The notes: generated by a model from the letters alone, not told the origin. DNA of 34,851 nt from Methanobacteriota archaeon (GCA_021372315.1 JAJFUT010000105.1:1-34851); one strand, 5' to 3'; positions 25,182 to 33,800 are shown, counted from the first letter of the stretch. Translations and numbers: made by a program.

Positions 25182-26027
25182 TCAGGCTTCGAGGGTCGAT
25201 ACCTGCTCTTTGAAGTCCTCGAACTTCTGGTGAAGGAGCTCCAAGCCCTTCATCAGCGTGTCCTTGGCGCTCAGGGAGCCATCGGTCTCGAACTCGAATA
25301 TGAACTTCGTCGGATCGCCCACGACCTTTATCGCACCGGTCTTGCAGATGTTCTCGTCGGTACAGGCCATGCAAAGTATGCAATCTCCCTCGTTGACGAC
25401 CTTGACCTTGTTGCCTTCCTTGGCGAAGACCTTCTTCGGGCATATCGGGATGCAGGTCCCGCCGTTGTCGCACTTCGAGGCGTCGATCTTGACGGACGGG
25501 AGGTACTTGTACCCGACGCCGTTGGCGACCTGCCACTTGGCGTGCTTCTTGCCAGTTCCCATCTCCGCGAACGCGTAGACCAGGATCGCTTGGCCCTCTC
25601 CGAGCCTGACGATCGGGATCAATTCGTCCTTGACGCGGACGCTGGCATCCCCTTCCGTCAGCGGCAGGAGGTCGCCAGAGTACACATCGCAGGGGCCGGT
25701 CTTGAACAGTGAATAGCCGATCATGCAGGAAGGGCAGCCCTCCCCCCCGCAGTCGCACTTGTCCTTCTCCTTCATGGACAGGTCGGTCGGGATCGGCACG
25801 AGCCCGAGCCTGTGAGCGACGATCTCGTCGAACAGAGGCGACACGGACTCGAACTCCCTCCCGTCGGCGTCCTTGATGGGGCCAAGGTGGAATTCGACGA
25901 CGTCTATGGCCATCTTCGGGATCTCGGACAAGAGAACACGGCGCAGGGCGTTGATCACTTCCGGGCTGGTGTTGGTGACCTTGAACCTTGCCTGCGTCTC
26001 TGTTAGCTCTAAGATGTCGATGTCCAT
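25182..26027 (-). CDS. rpo3: RNA polymerase subunit Rpo3 (D) with ferredoxin-like domain
   Basis: This 281-residue protein is the archaeal counterpart of the alpha subunit, which starts RNA polymerase assembly with Rpo11. The dimerisation core is clear (TSPEVINALRRVLLSEIPKMAIDVVEF, LFDEIVAHRLGLVPIPTDL). An extra cysteine loop CDCGGEGCPSC occurs near 90-100. The inserted domain (about 175-225) holds CDNGGTCIPICP and CILCMACTDENIC, seven cysteines that could bind one or two 4Fe-4S clusters, as known for methanogen Rpo3. It is the last gene of rps13-rps4-rps11-rpo3, ten bases after rps11; the usual rpl18e-rpl13-rps9 genes do not follow. Confidence 0.95.
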   Translation of the reverse strand: MDIDILELTETQARFKVTNTSPEVINALRRVLLSEIPKMAIDVVEFHLGPIKDADGREFESVSPLFDEIVAHRLGLVPIPTDLSMKEKDKCDCGGEGCPSCMIGYSLFKTGPCDVYSGDLLPLTEGDASVRVKDELIPIVRLGEGQAILVYAFAEMGTGKKHAKWQVANGVGYKYLPSVKIDASKCDNGGTCIPICPKKVFAKEGNKVKVVNEGDCILCMACTDENICKTGAIKVVGDPTKFIFEFETDGSLSAKDTLMKGLELLHQKFEDFKEQVSTLEA

Positions 26028-26037
26028 GGAAGTTGCC

Positions 26038-26421
26038 TCAGACTCTCCTTCCCCTTCTTCCGCCCTTCTTTTTGGTTCCGTCGTGTGGGACTGGGGTCAC
26101 ATCCTCGATCCTGCCGATCTTCATGCCGGCGCGGGCAAGGCCGCGTATCGCAGCCTGAGCACCAGGTCCAGGCGAGGCGGACTTGTTGCCGCCCGGCGCA
26201 CGGACCTTGATGTGTATGCTGTCGATCCCCTTCTCCCTCGCTACGTCCGAGACCTTCTCGGCCGCGCGCATCGCGGCGTACGGTGAGGACTCGTCCTTAG
26301 CCTGCTTCACGACCATTCCGCCGGTGGCCTTCGTGATCGTCTCGGCGCCGGTGATATCGGTCAGGGTGATGATGATGTTATTGTAGCTAGCGTATATGTT
26401 CGCGATGCCCCACTTGCTCAT
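26038..26421 (-). CDS. rps11: Small ribosomal subunit protein uS11
   Basis: This 127-residue protein is uS11 of the 30S platform. It shows [47 protein letters not shown], the [26 protein letters not shown] core and the basic C-terminus [13 protein letters not shown]. Its ATG overlaps the rps4 stop by four bases (ATGA), indicating coupled translation. Confidence 0.97.
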   Translation of the reverse strand: MSKWGIANIYASYNNIIITLTDITGAETITKATGGMVVKQAKDESSPYAAMRAAEKVSDVAREKGIDSIHIKVRAPGGNKSASPGPGAQAAIRGLARAGMKIGRIEDVTPVPHDGTKKKGGRRGRRV

Positions 26422-27137
26422 AGGGTTCCCTCCTCTTTAACGGGTAGTTCTGCCGGAACGGTCGCGTTGACCGGGCTGGCGGCTATGATCTGCCTCGGGA
26501 CCTTCTTGACGAACTTCTTACCGCCCCTTCCGCCACCGCCGCGCGTGTCCTCCCTCTCCTTGCGAGCCTGGTATGCCTGCTCCTTCTTTATCCTTGTCTC
26601 CAAGGCGCCCTTCTGGGCCACACGGATCGGGTGCATCTCGTCAGATAGCGGCGAGAGCGCGCTGAGCATGATGTTATCCTCCTCTCCCCTGGATACGGTG
26701 TATCCCGGGATGGTCACCCTGCGTCCGTTGATAGTCACATGTCCGTGAACGATGAACTGCCTAGCCTGGCCCATGGAGCAAGCGTATCCCTTCTGGAACA
26801 CGATCGTCTGCAAACGGCGGTTCAGCAGCACATCGGCACCTAGACCAAGGACATCGTCCAGGGTAGCGCCCTCGAGCGGCAGGAGACCGATCTTGGCACA
26901 GCTGCGGAGAAGTTTGTCCCTCTCGATCCTGGCCTGCTCCTCTCCCGTCCTCATGCGTGCCTGGAGGTCCCTGGACTGCTTCCTAAGGTTCCTGACGACG
27001 GTCTTGGCCTTCCAAAGCTCATGCTTGTTCTTCAGACCGTACTTCTTGACGATCTCTGCTTCTTCCTTGATCCTCTCGCCCTGCCACGGGTGGGAGGGAG
27101 TATCGAACGATCTTCGTGGAAATTTTGGGTCGCCCAT
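26418..27137 (-). CDS. rps4: Small ribosomal subunit protein uS4
   Basis: This 239-residue protein is archaeal uS4, which binds 16S rRNA early in assembly. The N-terminal [40 protein letters not shown] is typical. An S4 RNA-binding domain follows: [45 protein letters not shown]. The C-terminal 60 residues ([27 protein letters not shown] and a proline/valine tail) make it longer than most uS4 and look low-complexity. It overlaps rps11 by four bases and follows rps13 by ten, with AAGGTGG before its ATG. Confidence 0.97.
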   Translation of the reverse strand: MGDPKFPRRSFDTPSHPWQGERIKEEAEIVKKYGLKNKHELWKAKTVVRNLRKQSRDLQARMRTGEEQARIERDKLLRSCAKIGLLPLEGATLDDVLGLGADVLLNRRLQTIVFQKGYACSMGQARQFIVHGHVTINGRRVTIPGYTVSRGEEDNIMLSALSPLSDEMHPIRVAQKGALETRIKKEQAYQARKEREDTRGGGGRGGKKFVKKVPRQIIAASPVNATVPAELPVKEEGTL

Positions 27138-27147
27138 TCATACCACC

Positions 27148-27756
27148 TTACTTCTTTTCCTCAGCGGGCTTAGCGCCCTGGGCCAGTTTCTGTCTCATGA
27201 CACCGAGGGTCAGTCCGGTCCTGCCATTGGACCTGGTCCTCTGGCCGCGTACCTTCTGTCCCTGCTCGTGACGAACGCCCTTGTAGGAGCGGATCATCTT
27301 CGCGCGGTTGATATCATCCTTGCGCATGACCTCGAGGTCGACGCCAACGATATGTCCGTCGGCGCCCGTCTCGACGTCGTTCTGCCTGTTGAGCGCCCAT
27401 GTGGGCACGTAATCTGCATAGGTCATGACGAGCTGCTCCATCTCCTTGATCTTCTCGTCGGAGACGTTGCCGATCTTGGCGGTGCGGTCGACGTTCGCCT
27501 TCTTGCAGATGATGTCGGCCACCCTCATTCCGACGCCCTTGATGCCCTGTATGGCGATGAGCGTCGTCTTGGTCCCGTCGAGGTCGCTGTTGACGATACG
27601 GACGATGTACTTGAAGTCCTTACCATAGTCAACCTTCGTCGCGGCCTTCTGAGGAGCTGCCTTTTCGGTCTTCTCCTTCACGACCTTTTCCTTCTTCTCA
27701 GCCTTTTCCTTCGGCTGCTTCTCTTCTTTAGGTTCTTTGACTTCCTTCTCGGCCAA
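27148..27756 (-). CDS. rps13: Small ribosomal subunit protein uS13 with charged N-terminal extension
   Basis: This 202-residue protein is uS13, which bridges the 30S head to the 50S subunit. The core from about residue 46 is standard (FKYIVRIVNSDLDGTKTTLIAIQGIKGVGMRVADIICKKANV, then RSYKGVRHEQGQKVRGQRTRSNGRTG). About 40 residues of lysine/glutamate-rich sequence precede it (KEVKEPKEEKQPKEKAEKKE), an uncommon extension. I start at the TTG at 27756, since GGAGTGAT (27761-27768) is a good Shine-Dalgarno four bases before it and the upstream GTG lies inside that site. It heads the operon rps13-rps4-rps11-rpo3. Confidence 0.93.
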   Translation of the reverse strand: MAEKEVKEPKEEKQPKEKAEKKEKVVKEKTEKAAPQKAATKVDYGKDFKYIVRIVNSDLDGTKTTLIAIQGIKGVGMRVADIICKKANVDRTAKIGNVSDEKIKEMEQLVMTYADYVPTWALNRQNDVETGADGHIVGVDLEVMRKDDINRAKMIRSYKGVRHEQGQKVRGQRTRSNGRTGLTLGVMRQKLAQGAKPAEEKK

Positions 27757-27760
27757 GTGT

Positions 27761-27768
27761 ATCACTCC
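27761..27768 (-). promoter_or_regulatory. Shine-Dalgarno deciding the TTG start of rps13
   Basis: Minus-strand GGAGTGAT ends four bases before TTG at 27756. The alternative GTG at 27765 overlaps it and would lack a site. Confidence 0.6.
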
Positions 27769-27800
27769 GATACGAACTTAATCCTGGCTGTGACCTGGAT

Positions 27801-27935
27801 TCCCTTATGGGAGTGCACCGCACGCTCAAGCGCGTGTTTCGCAGTTCCCATCTCTGGATAGGGGCCAGTCCGGGAACCATTCGCCCTCAGGGGCGAACGC
27901 TCCGAGCGACCTTATGTCGCTCAGTGTTAACTGAG
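27801..27935 (-). promoter_or_regulatory. Highly structured leader of the rps13 operon
   Basis: No gene is visible between rps13 and its TATA box. The stretch instead holds six close hairpins (plus coordinates): 27801-27812 (TCCC/GGGA), 27821-27836 (CACGC/GCGTG), 27844-27877 (GTTCCC/GGGAAC around CTGG/CCAG), 27880-27897 (TTCGCCC/GGGCGAA, tetraloop), 27904-27922 (GAGCGAC/GTCGCTC) and 27921-27934 (TCAGT/ACTGA). The last two share bases 27921-27922, so they may be alternatives. A TATA box at 27949-27962 points toward rps13, so most of this is transcribed as a leader of about 170 bases. It may be an autoregulatory ribosomal-protein leader or a separate small RNA. Confidence 0.5.
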
Positions 27936-27948
27936 GCAAATTCTACAC

Positions 27949-27962
27949 CGTATATAAACATT
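27949..27962 (-). promoter_or_regulatory. TATA box of the rps13 operon
   Basis: The minus strand reads ATGTTTATATACGG. Transcription should start near 27925, about 170 bases before the rps13 start. Confidence 0.6.
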
Positions 27963-28055
27963 TGTCATATCCTGAACTATGTCCAGACTATGGCCGTCCA
28001 ACTATCTTGACCACTGTGAGCAGGTCACTGACCGGTCGGGCATGATGAGGACCAG

Positions 28056-28133
28056 TTATATCGGGATGAGGACGAGCCCGAGCAGGACCTCGAACTTTTC
28101 AAACGGTCCATAGTTCTCGAGCAGGTCCTTCAT
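28056..28133 (-). CDS. Possible 25-residue hydrophobic mini-protein or gene remnant
   Basis: Just after alaS, a short frame MKDLLENYGPFEKFEVLLGLVLIPI begins 18 bases past the alaS stop, with GAGG before its ATG, and ends at TAA. The frame continues after TAA with more hydrophobic codons (LVLIMPD). It could be a small single-span membrane protein or the remains of a longer one. Support is weak. Confidence 0.2.
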   Translation of the reverse strand: MKDLLENYGPFEKFEVLLGLVLIPI

Positions 28134-28151
28134 TCCTCAACTTTCAATGGT

Positions 28152-30827
28152 TCAGGGCCTGCACGCGCAGAGCAGTTCCGGTACCTTGGCGAACGCTTCC
28201 GCGACCTTCGCCGGGTCACCTCCACCTCCCTGGGCGAACTCCTTCCTTCCGCCCCCGCCCCCGCCAACGATGGACATGACCTCCTTGAGGAGGAGCTTGC
28301 AGTCGATGTCGACATTCGGCGACCTCGAGACGAGGACCTTCGGGCTTGCGCCGAGGACGCCTATGACCGATACGACGTTCGGCTCCGCGGCCAGCAGTTT
28401 CGACATCTCGTCGGCGTTCTCCCCTTCCTCGGCGATGTGGACTATGATCCTCACGCCATCGACGATCTTGGCGGAATCGAGCAAGGACCTCGCCTTGACG
28501 CCGGCGTAGGCCTGGTCGAACTGCTCCAGCTTCTTCTTCTGGTCGCGCAGCTCCCCCATGAGCCGGTCCGTCGCCTCGATGACCTGATCCGACGATACGT
28601 TCAGCTTCTCCGAGACGTTCTCGAGGATCGACTTGTCCCCCTGCATCTCCATGACGGCGGCCATCCCGGCCGTGTACTCGACGCGGACGATCCCGTCCTG
28701 GATGCGCTTCGTCTTCTTGATCCTGATCGTCCCGACGTAGCCGGTGTGCGAGCAGTGTATGCCTCCGCAGGCCTCGGAATCGAGACCGACGATCTCAACG
28801 ACCCTGATGATCTTGCCTGGGACGGCCCCTCCCTGGTATAGGCGGTAGCCGTGCTTCCTCTCGGCCTCGTCCCTCTGCATGAACTCTATGTTGACCTTGA
28901 GGTCTTGGAGAACGATCTTGTTGCACTCCCTCTCAAGGAGGTCCCTCTGCTCGGACGTGAGGTTCTCGTAATGGGTGATGTCAAGCCTGGCCTCGTCGAC
29001 TCCCTTGTGCGCACCGGCCTGCCAGACGTGGTTCCCGAACAGCCTCCTCGCGCATCCGTTGATGATGTGCGCAGCCGTGTGGTGCCTCATCAGCTGTATC
29101 CTGCGGTCCTTGTCCAGACTTCCGTGGACGGTGTCGCCGATCTTCGGCAGCGGCCCGTCGATGTAATGCAATACGCAGGTCTTCACCTTGATGACCTTGA
29201 CGACCTTGCTGCCAGCGAGCGTACCGAGGTCCCATTCCTGCCCGCCGCCCTCGGGGTAGAAGGCGGTCTGCTCCAGCGCGATGGCCCCGTTGACGATCGC
29301 CGCCACCTTGGAATCGAAATCGGAAAGCTCCGGGTCCTCGTAGTAGAGCATCCTCGTGGCCGGGAGGTTCTCGGGGAAGCGCTCCTTCTCCTCCGCCTCG
29401 GCCTCGGGTTTCTCGTGGCGCTTTGCCACCTCCATGTAGAAATGGTCCGGGACGTCCACAAGGTCTGGCGCGTACTCCTTGGCGATCTCCGGGTTCAGGC
29501 CGTGCGAGTCGTAAAGGTCGATCAGCCTCTCCAGCGAGATCTTCTCCCCCTTCTTCAGCTCCTTGGCCATCTTCATGACCAGCTGCTTGCCCTTGCCCAG
29601 CGTCTCGAAGTACCTGTCCTCCTCGACGTTGACGAGGTTCAGGATGTCCTCGCGGTTGTACTTCAGCTCGGGTATTATGTCCAGGAAGTAGTCGATCTGC
29701 CTGTTGACCACCTCGGACAGCTTGATCTGCAGGTCGAGGTTCCTCATCGACCTAAGGGCGCGCCTGACCAGCATCCTGGCGAAGTATCCCTCCCTTACGT
29801 TCGAAGGCACTACGCCGTCGTTGAGGAGGACCATCAGCGCCCTCGAATGGTCGCATATGACGTATATGTCCTCCAGCGGGGAGACGATGTTCATCAGCTC
29901 CTCGTAGCTGGTCCCGATGCGCTCGGCCGTCAGCTCCCGCAGCTTCCTCACGTCGGCCGCGGTCTTCATGTTCATCGCGCCGGCGATCTTGCTGTATTCG
30001 GTGAGTATGCGCTCGTCGACCGATACGCTGCAGAGGTCCTTCAGGTACGCCAGGACCGGTCCGAACACGGCCTCGTAGGCCGATGTCTTGCCCTGCGACA
30101 CCCAGCAGATCCTCTCCAGTCCATAGCCGGTATCGACGACGGTCATGTCCATCGGCATACGCCCCTCTGGCGTCTCGCGGTACATCATGAACACGAGGGT
30201 CGCGACCTCGACGCCCTCCAGCATGACCTCGACGCAGGGACCGGCATTTCCGCCCCCCTCCCACCACTCCTCGATGTAACGGAGCTTCCTCGGGTCGGTC
30301 CCGAGGCTCTCGGAGAAGAACCTGTGACAAAGCTCGACGGTCCGGTCCTTGAAGTAGATCTCCTTTCCCGGCTTGTTGAAAGCGTGATGGGCCAGCATCT
30401 CGAAGAAAGTGAAATGCCTCCCGGTCTTCCCGACGTTGTCTATGTCATTGAACCTGACACAGGTCTGTGATATGGTGAGCGGGTTCGCCGGCGGATCGAT
30501 CACCCCGTTCAGCACCCAAGGCTGGAAATCGTAGATCGAGGCCTGCGTGAAGAAAACGTCGTCCCTCCATCTCGCCACGATGGGGTATCTCTTGACGCGT
30601 CCATGACCGTTCTGCTCGTAGAAATCGAGGTACGCCTCGCGCGTCTCGTGAAGATCCAGTGATCTGTTCATCGGCGAATGTCCGATGAACGTGTATTCCT
30701 CGCATGGCGGCTCTCCGCAGGTCTCCCAATCACCTAGGGACCAGAAATGTCTCTGGCACTTGGGACACTGCTTGCGCTTGAACCCGTTGTCGAGGAAGAA
30801 CTTCAATTGGAAGTCAGACTCCGCCAT
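28152..30827 (-). CDS. alaS: Alanyl-tRNA synthetase
   Basis: This 891-residue enzyme charges tRNA-Ala, one of which is encoded at 14265. It has the archaeal N-terminal zinc-ribbon-like start (KRKQCPKCQRHFWSLGDWETCGEPPC) and the class II catalytic domain (QASIYDFQPWVLNGVIDPPANPLTISQTCVRFNDIDNVG). The editing domain carries HHTAAH near 607 and the cysteine set SEACGGIHCSH. A glycine-rich C-Ala segment (VGGGGGGRKEFAQGGGGDPAKV) closes it. Length is normal for the archaeal form. The gene stands alone; an XGGGAGC-type site precedes the ATG. Confidence 0.96.
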   Translation of the reverse strand: MAESDFQLKFFLDNGFKRKQCPKCQRHFWSLGDWETCGEPPCEEYTFIGHSPMNRSLDLHETREAYLDFYEQNGHGRVKRYPIVARWRDDVFFTQASIYDFQPWVLNGVIDPPANPLTISQTCVRFNDIDNVGKTGRHFTFFEMLAHHAFNKPGKEIYFKDRTVELCHRFFSESLGTDPRKLRYIEEWWEGGGNAGPCVEVMLEGVEVATLVFMMYRETPEGRMPMDMTVVDTGYGLERICWVSQGKTSAYEAVFGPVLAYLKDLCSVSVDERILTEYSKIAGAMNMKTAADVRKLRELTAERIGTSYEELMNIVSPLEDIYVICDHSRALMVLLNDGVVPSNVREGYFARMLVRRALRSMRNLDLQIKLSEVVNRQIDYFLDIIPELKYNREDILNLVNVEEDRYFETLGKGKQLVMKMAKELKKGEKISLERLIDLYDSHGLNPEIAKEYAPDLVDVPDHFYMEVAKRHEKPEAEAEEKERFPENLPATRMLYYEDPELSDFDSKVAAIVNGAIALEQTAFYPEGGGQEWDLGTLAGSKVVKVIKVKTCVLHYIDGPLPKIGDTVHGSLDKDRRIQLMRHHTAAHIINGCARRLFGNHVWQAGAHKGVDEARLDITHYENLTSEQRDLLERECNKIVLQDLKVNIEFMQRDEAERKHGYRLYQGGAVPGKIIRVVEIVGLDSEACGGIHCSHTGYVGTIRIKKTKRIQDGIVRVEYTAGMAAVMEMQGDKSILENVSEKLNVSSDQVIEATDRLMGELRDQKKKLEQFDQAYAGVKARSLLDSAKIVDGVRIIVHIAEEGENADEMSKLLAAEPNVVSVIGVLGASPKVLVSRSPNVDIDCKLLLKEVMSIVGGGGGGRKEFAQGGGGDPAKVAEAFAKVPELLCACRP

Positions 30828-30884
30828 GCTCCCGAGTATTAAAAGGAGGATATTAGTATCTTTTTCAAACTACCAGACATCCCG

Positions 30885-32483
30885 TCATCTGGTCAGCGCC
30901 CCGTTCTCCCCGTAGTCTATCGGGACGTCGATCACTGCCAGAGCGTCCCGTCCGAGGCAGTCCCCGAGCACAGATTCGAGCTCATCCTTCCCGCTCACCC
31001 GATAACCTTCCGCACCGAACGACCTCGCGAGGGCGACGAAATCGGGGTTGGTGAACTCGCAGCCTGTCGACCGGCCGTACGCCGCCTCCATCTTCATCTT
31101 AATCAGTCCGTACCCGCCGTCGTTGAAAATAAGCGTGACGAACCCGACACCGCGCTCCTTCGCTGTCGCCAGCTCGGCCATCGTCATCATGAACCCGCCG
31201 TCGCCGCACACGGCCGCCACGCGTCTATCGGGATATTGCATCTTGGCACCGATGGCCCCAGGCACGGCCACGCCCATGGAGATAAGGCCGTTGTCCAGAA
31301 TTAGCGTGTTCTCCTTGTAGACTGGATAATGCTTCGCTAGCCATATCAGGTGAGCACCGACGTCGCTGACGACGATGTCCTGCTTCCCCATCCTCTTCCG
31401 CAGCACCTTGAGGACGTTCTGCGGTTTGATCCGGCCTACGTCGGTCACGTCCATTTCCAGTATGGCGTGCATCCTTGCCCTGATATCCTCGGCCCAGGGC
31501 TCCTTCATGCTGCCCATGTCCGTGAGGACCTGGAGGACGTACTTCAGCCCCCCGACGACCTGGACGTCCGGCGTCATGTGCTCAGATTGTCCGGCGGGGC
31601 ATTCTCCGATGTAGAGCATCTCCTTCCTCTCACCGATGTTCCAGTACTGCGGGGCGAACTCGATGACGTCGAAGCCGACCATGATGATCAGGTCGGCCTT
31701 CTGGTACGCCTCCCTTACATTGTCGCTCGCCCTGACGCCCGTCGTGTTCAGGCTGTTCCTGTCATCGTACGGTACGGAACCGGCTCCGAACCACGTATGC
31801 ACGACCGGTATGTTCCACCTGGTGCAGAACTCCCTGAGCTGCTTGACGGCGTTCGACCTGATGACACCCTGGCCAGCGATGACCAGCGGTTTTGAGGATT
31901 CCATTATCATCTCCGCGATCTCGGACATGGAGCGCTTGTCTGGCCTGACGTGCTCTGGTTCGCAGTACGGGATAGCATCTCCCTCTGTGGCCATCTTCAT
32001 CACGTCCTCGGGCAGCTCCAGATGGACCGGTCCGGGCCTTTCGTGCATGGCGACGTCGAAGGCCCTCCTTACGGCTATCGAGACCTTGTTGGGCGCCCTT
32101 ATCGTGATGCTCTCCTTCGTGATCGGCCTCATCATGGCCTGGACATCGATCACCTGCTTCTGCGGCGGGGAGCATCTGTCCGCTCCCGCCTGTCCAGTGA
32201 TCGCTATGAGCGGGGAGTTGCTTAGGTATGCGTCCGCCACCCCGGTGACGAGGTTCGTCGCTCCAGGCCCCAGCGTGGATAGGCAGACCCGCGGCTTGAA
32301 CGACATTCTCGCCTGGATCCCGGCCATGAACGCCGCGGACTGCTCATGCCTGGTGAGGATGAACTCTATCCCGGAGTCGTTGAGGCTCTCCATAAGGTCG
32401 ATGTTCTCCTCGCCCGGGATCCCGAAGATGTGGTCCACGCCCTCAGCGACCAGGCACTTAACGACAAGGTCCGACGCTCTCAC
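30885..32483 (-). CDS. Acetolactate synthase-like TPP-dependent enzyme
   Basis: This 532-residue protein has the three-domain layout of the acetolactate synthase/pyruvate oxidase family. The PYR domain starts MRASDLVVKCLVAEGVDHIFGIPGEENIDL and has the activating Glu47 (RHEQSAAFMAG). The middle domain follows (about 190-340). The PP domain has the TPP/magnesium motif GDGGFMM at 427 and FNDGGYG near 453. The stretch QKQVIDVQAMMRPITKESI resembles the catabolic AlsS type more than anabolic IlvB, and no ilvN partner follows. It probably condenses pyruvate to acetolactate, though another 2-oxoacid is possible. Its ATG overlaps the nifB stop by four bases, so the two are translationally coupled. Confidence 0.85.
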   Translation of the reverse strand: MRASDLVVKCLVAEGVDHIFGIPGEENIDLMESLNDSGIEFILTRHEQSAAFMAGIQARMSFKPRVCLSTLGPGATNLVTGVADAYLSNSPLIAITGQAGADRCSPPQKQVIDVQAMMRPITKESITIRAPNKVSIAVRRAFDVAMHERPGPVHLELPEDVMKMATEGDAIPYCEPEHVRPDKRSMSEIAEMIMESSKPLVIAGQGVIRSNAVKQLREFCTRWNIPVVHTWFGAGSVPYDDRNSLNTTGVRASDNVREAYQKADLIIMVGFDVIEFAPQYWNIGERKEMLYIGECPAGQSEHMTPDVQVVGGLKYVLQVLTDMGSMKEPWAEDIRARMHAILEMDVTDVGRIKPQNVLKVLRKRMGKQDIVVSDVGAHLIWLAKHYPVYKENTLILDNGLISMGVAVPGAIGAKMQYPDRRVAAVCGDGGFMMTMAELATAKERGVGFVTLIFNDGGYGLIKMKMEAAYGRSTGCEFTNPDFVALARSFGAEGYRVSGKDELESVLGDCLGRDALAVIDVPIDYGENGALTR

Positions 32484-33760
32484 TCGAACACCTTCGCCCT
32501 TTCATCGTAAACCGCCTTGACCGCGGCCCTGATCGCGTCCTTGACGGCACAATCCGTCTGGAACGGCAGGATGCCATCCTCCTTCAGGAACTCCTTCGCA
32601 GGTTCCCCGAAGCTCTTGGCCACGACCGCATCGAAGCCCTTCAGGGCCAATGCCATCATCTCGAGCTTTCCGCGATGGGCCTCTCCAGCCATCGCCACGT
32701 TGGGAACGGAGGCGATCACGACATCCTCGATCGGCCTTATGTCATCCCCCTTCACCTCGAAGGCGAGGAAGCTCTTCGCGTGGCCATAATGAGTGTCAAC
32801 CTGGACGCCGTCCGAGCTCGCGACCGCTATGCGGTGCATGGAATCGCCCTCGATCATGACGCTGACCGGGGCCTTTCCCATGGATCTGTCCATCCCGCAG
32901 GCCGCGTGCGAGAACTCGGCCGACCTATCTTCTCCCAAAAGACCTATGGCGTCGGCCCTGCAGAAGCGACAATGCCTCATCTGCCTGATGTCCGGTTCGC
33001 ACAGGTCCTGAAGCCTCTTACGCTCTTCGGCGGTCGGTGCCGGCACGTTCTCGAAGTTGGTACCAGGCACGGGGATCATCGGTATGATGTTCACCATGTA
33101 TGCCCCAAGCTCCTTGACCTTCTTCGCGATCTCAGGTATGTGGTCCGCGTTGACTCCCGGGACCATGACGACATTAGCCTTCACGAGCATGCCGGCCTTG
33201 GTGGCCTTGGCTATGCCTTCCAGCTGGTTCTCGATCATGCGCTTCCCGGCCTCCCTTCCGCGGAGGGTCTTGCCTTGCCAGATGACGAAATCGTAGACCT
33301 TCGCCGCGATGTCCGGGTCGATGGCGTTTATTGTGACGGTTATGAACTTGACGCCAAGGGCCTTCAGCCTGTCGATCGATGCAGGGAGCATCAGGCCGTT
33401 GGTGCTCAGGCACAGGGTCAGCTCGGGGAACTCCTTCCCGACGAGCTCGAGCGTCCTGAACGTCTCCTCATTGGCCAACGGATCTCCGGGGCCAGCGATT
33501 CCAATCACGGAAAGCTGAGGTATCTTCTCCTTGACGATCCTGATCTTCTGGACGGACTCCTCGGCGGTGAGGATCTCGCTAGTAACGCCGGGCCTGCTCT
33601 CGTTCGAGCAATCGTATTTCCTGTTGCAATAATTGCATTGGACGTTGCATCTAGGCGCCACTGGAAGGTGCATTCGCGCGAACTTCGTATGTGCCTTCTC
33701 GTTGTAACAGGGATGGGATTCCAGTTGTTCCCTCACATTTAATGGTAGTTCAGATGCCAA
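32480..33760 (-). CDS. nifB: NifB radical SAM protein with NifX-like C-terminal domain
   Basis: This 426-residue protein matches NifB, which builds the 8Fe-9S-C core (NifB-co) of nitrogenase cofactor. The diagnostic start is HPCYNEKAHTKFARMHLPVAPRCNVQCNYC, with the radical SAM cysteines Cys38, Cys42 and Cys45 and further cluster candidates Cys18 and Cys51. RKYDCSNESRPGVTSE, GIAGPGDPLAN and RHCRFCRADAIG follow. From about residue 308 a NifX/NafY-like domain begins (HRIAVASSDGVQVDTHYGHAKSFLAFE). The start is TTG, supported by AGGAGG at 33768-33773, with a TATA-like box further upstream. No nifHDK or other nif gene is in the window. NifB also occurs in methanogens that do not fix nitrogen, so its role here is open. 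Confidence 0.93.
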   Translation of the reverse strand: MASELPLNVREQLESHPCYNEKAHTKFARMHLPVAPRCNVQCNYCNRKYDCSNESRPGVTSEILTAEESVQKIRIVKEKIPQLSVIGIAGPGDPLANEETFRTLELVGKEFPELTLCLSTNGLMLPASIDRLKALGVKFITVTINAIDPDIAAKVYDFVIWQGKTLRGREAGKRMIENQLEGIAKATKAGMLVKANVVMVPGVNADHIPEIAKKVKELGAYMVNIIPMIPVPGTNFENVPAPTAEERKRLQDLCEPDIRQMRHCRFCRADAIGLLGEDRSAEFSHAACGMDRSMGKAPVSVMIEGDSMHRIAVASSDGVQVDTHYGHAKSFLAFEVKGDDIRPIEDVVIASVPNVAMAGEAHRGKLEMMALALKGFDAVVAKSFGEPAKEFLKEDGILPFQTDCAVKDAIRAAVKAVYDERAKVFE

Positions 33761-33764
33761 ATAT

Positions 33765-33773
33765 GTTCCTCCT
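33765..33773 (-). promoter_or_regulatory. Shine-Dalgarno deciding the TTG start of nifB
   Basis: The minus strand reads AGGAGGAAC, ending four bases before the TTG. No ATG lies in frame between this site and the conserved HPCYNEK block. Confidence 0.65.
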
Positions 33774-33800
33774 GGGACCGATAACGGATTTCAGCAAGGA

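Noticed and set aside
26752-27861. 369-codon open frame opposite rps4 and rps13
   Set aside because: It spans two real genes on the other strand and is low-complexity leucine-rich, typical of a shadow frame.
28851-30470. 539-codon open frame opposite alaS
   Set aside because: Shadow of alaS; rich in Leu/Val/Arg/Asp without any recognisable motif.
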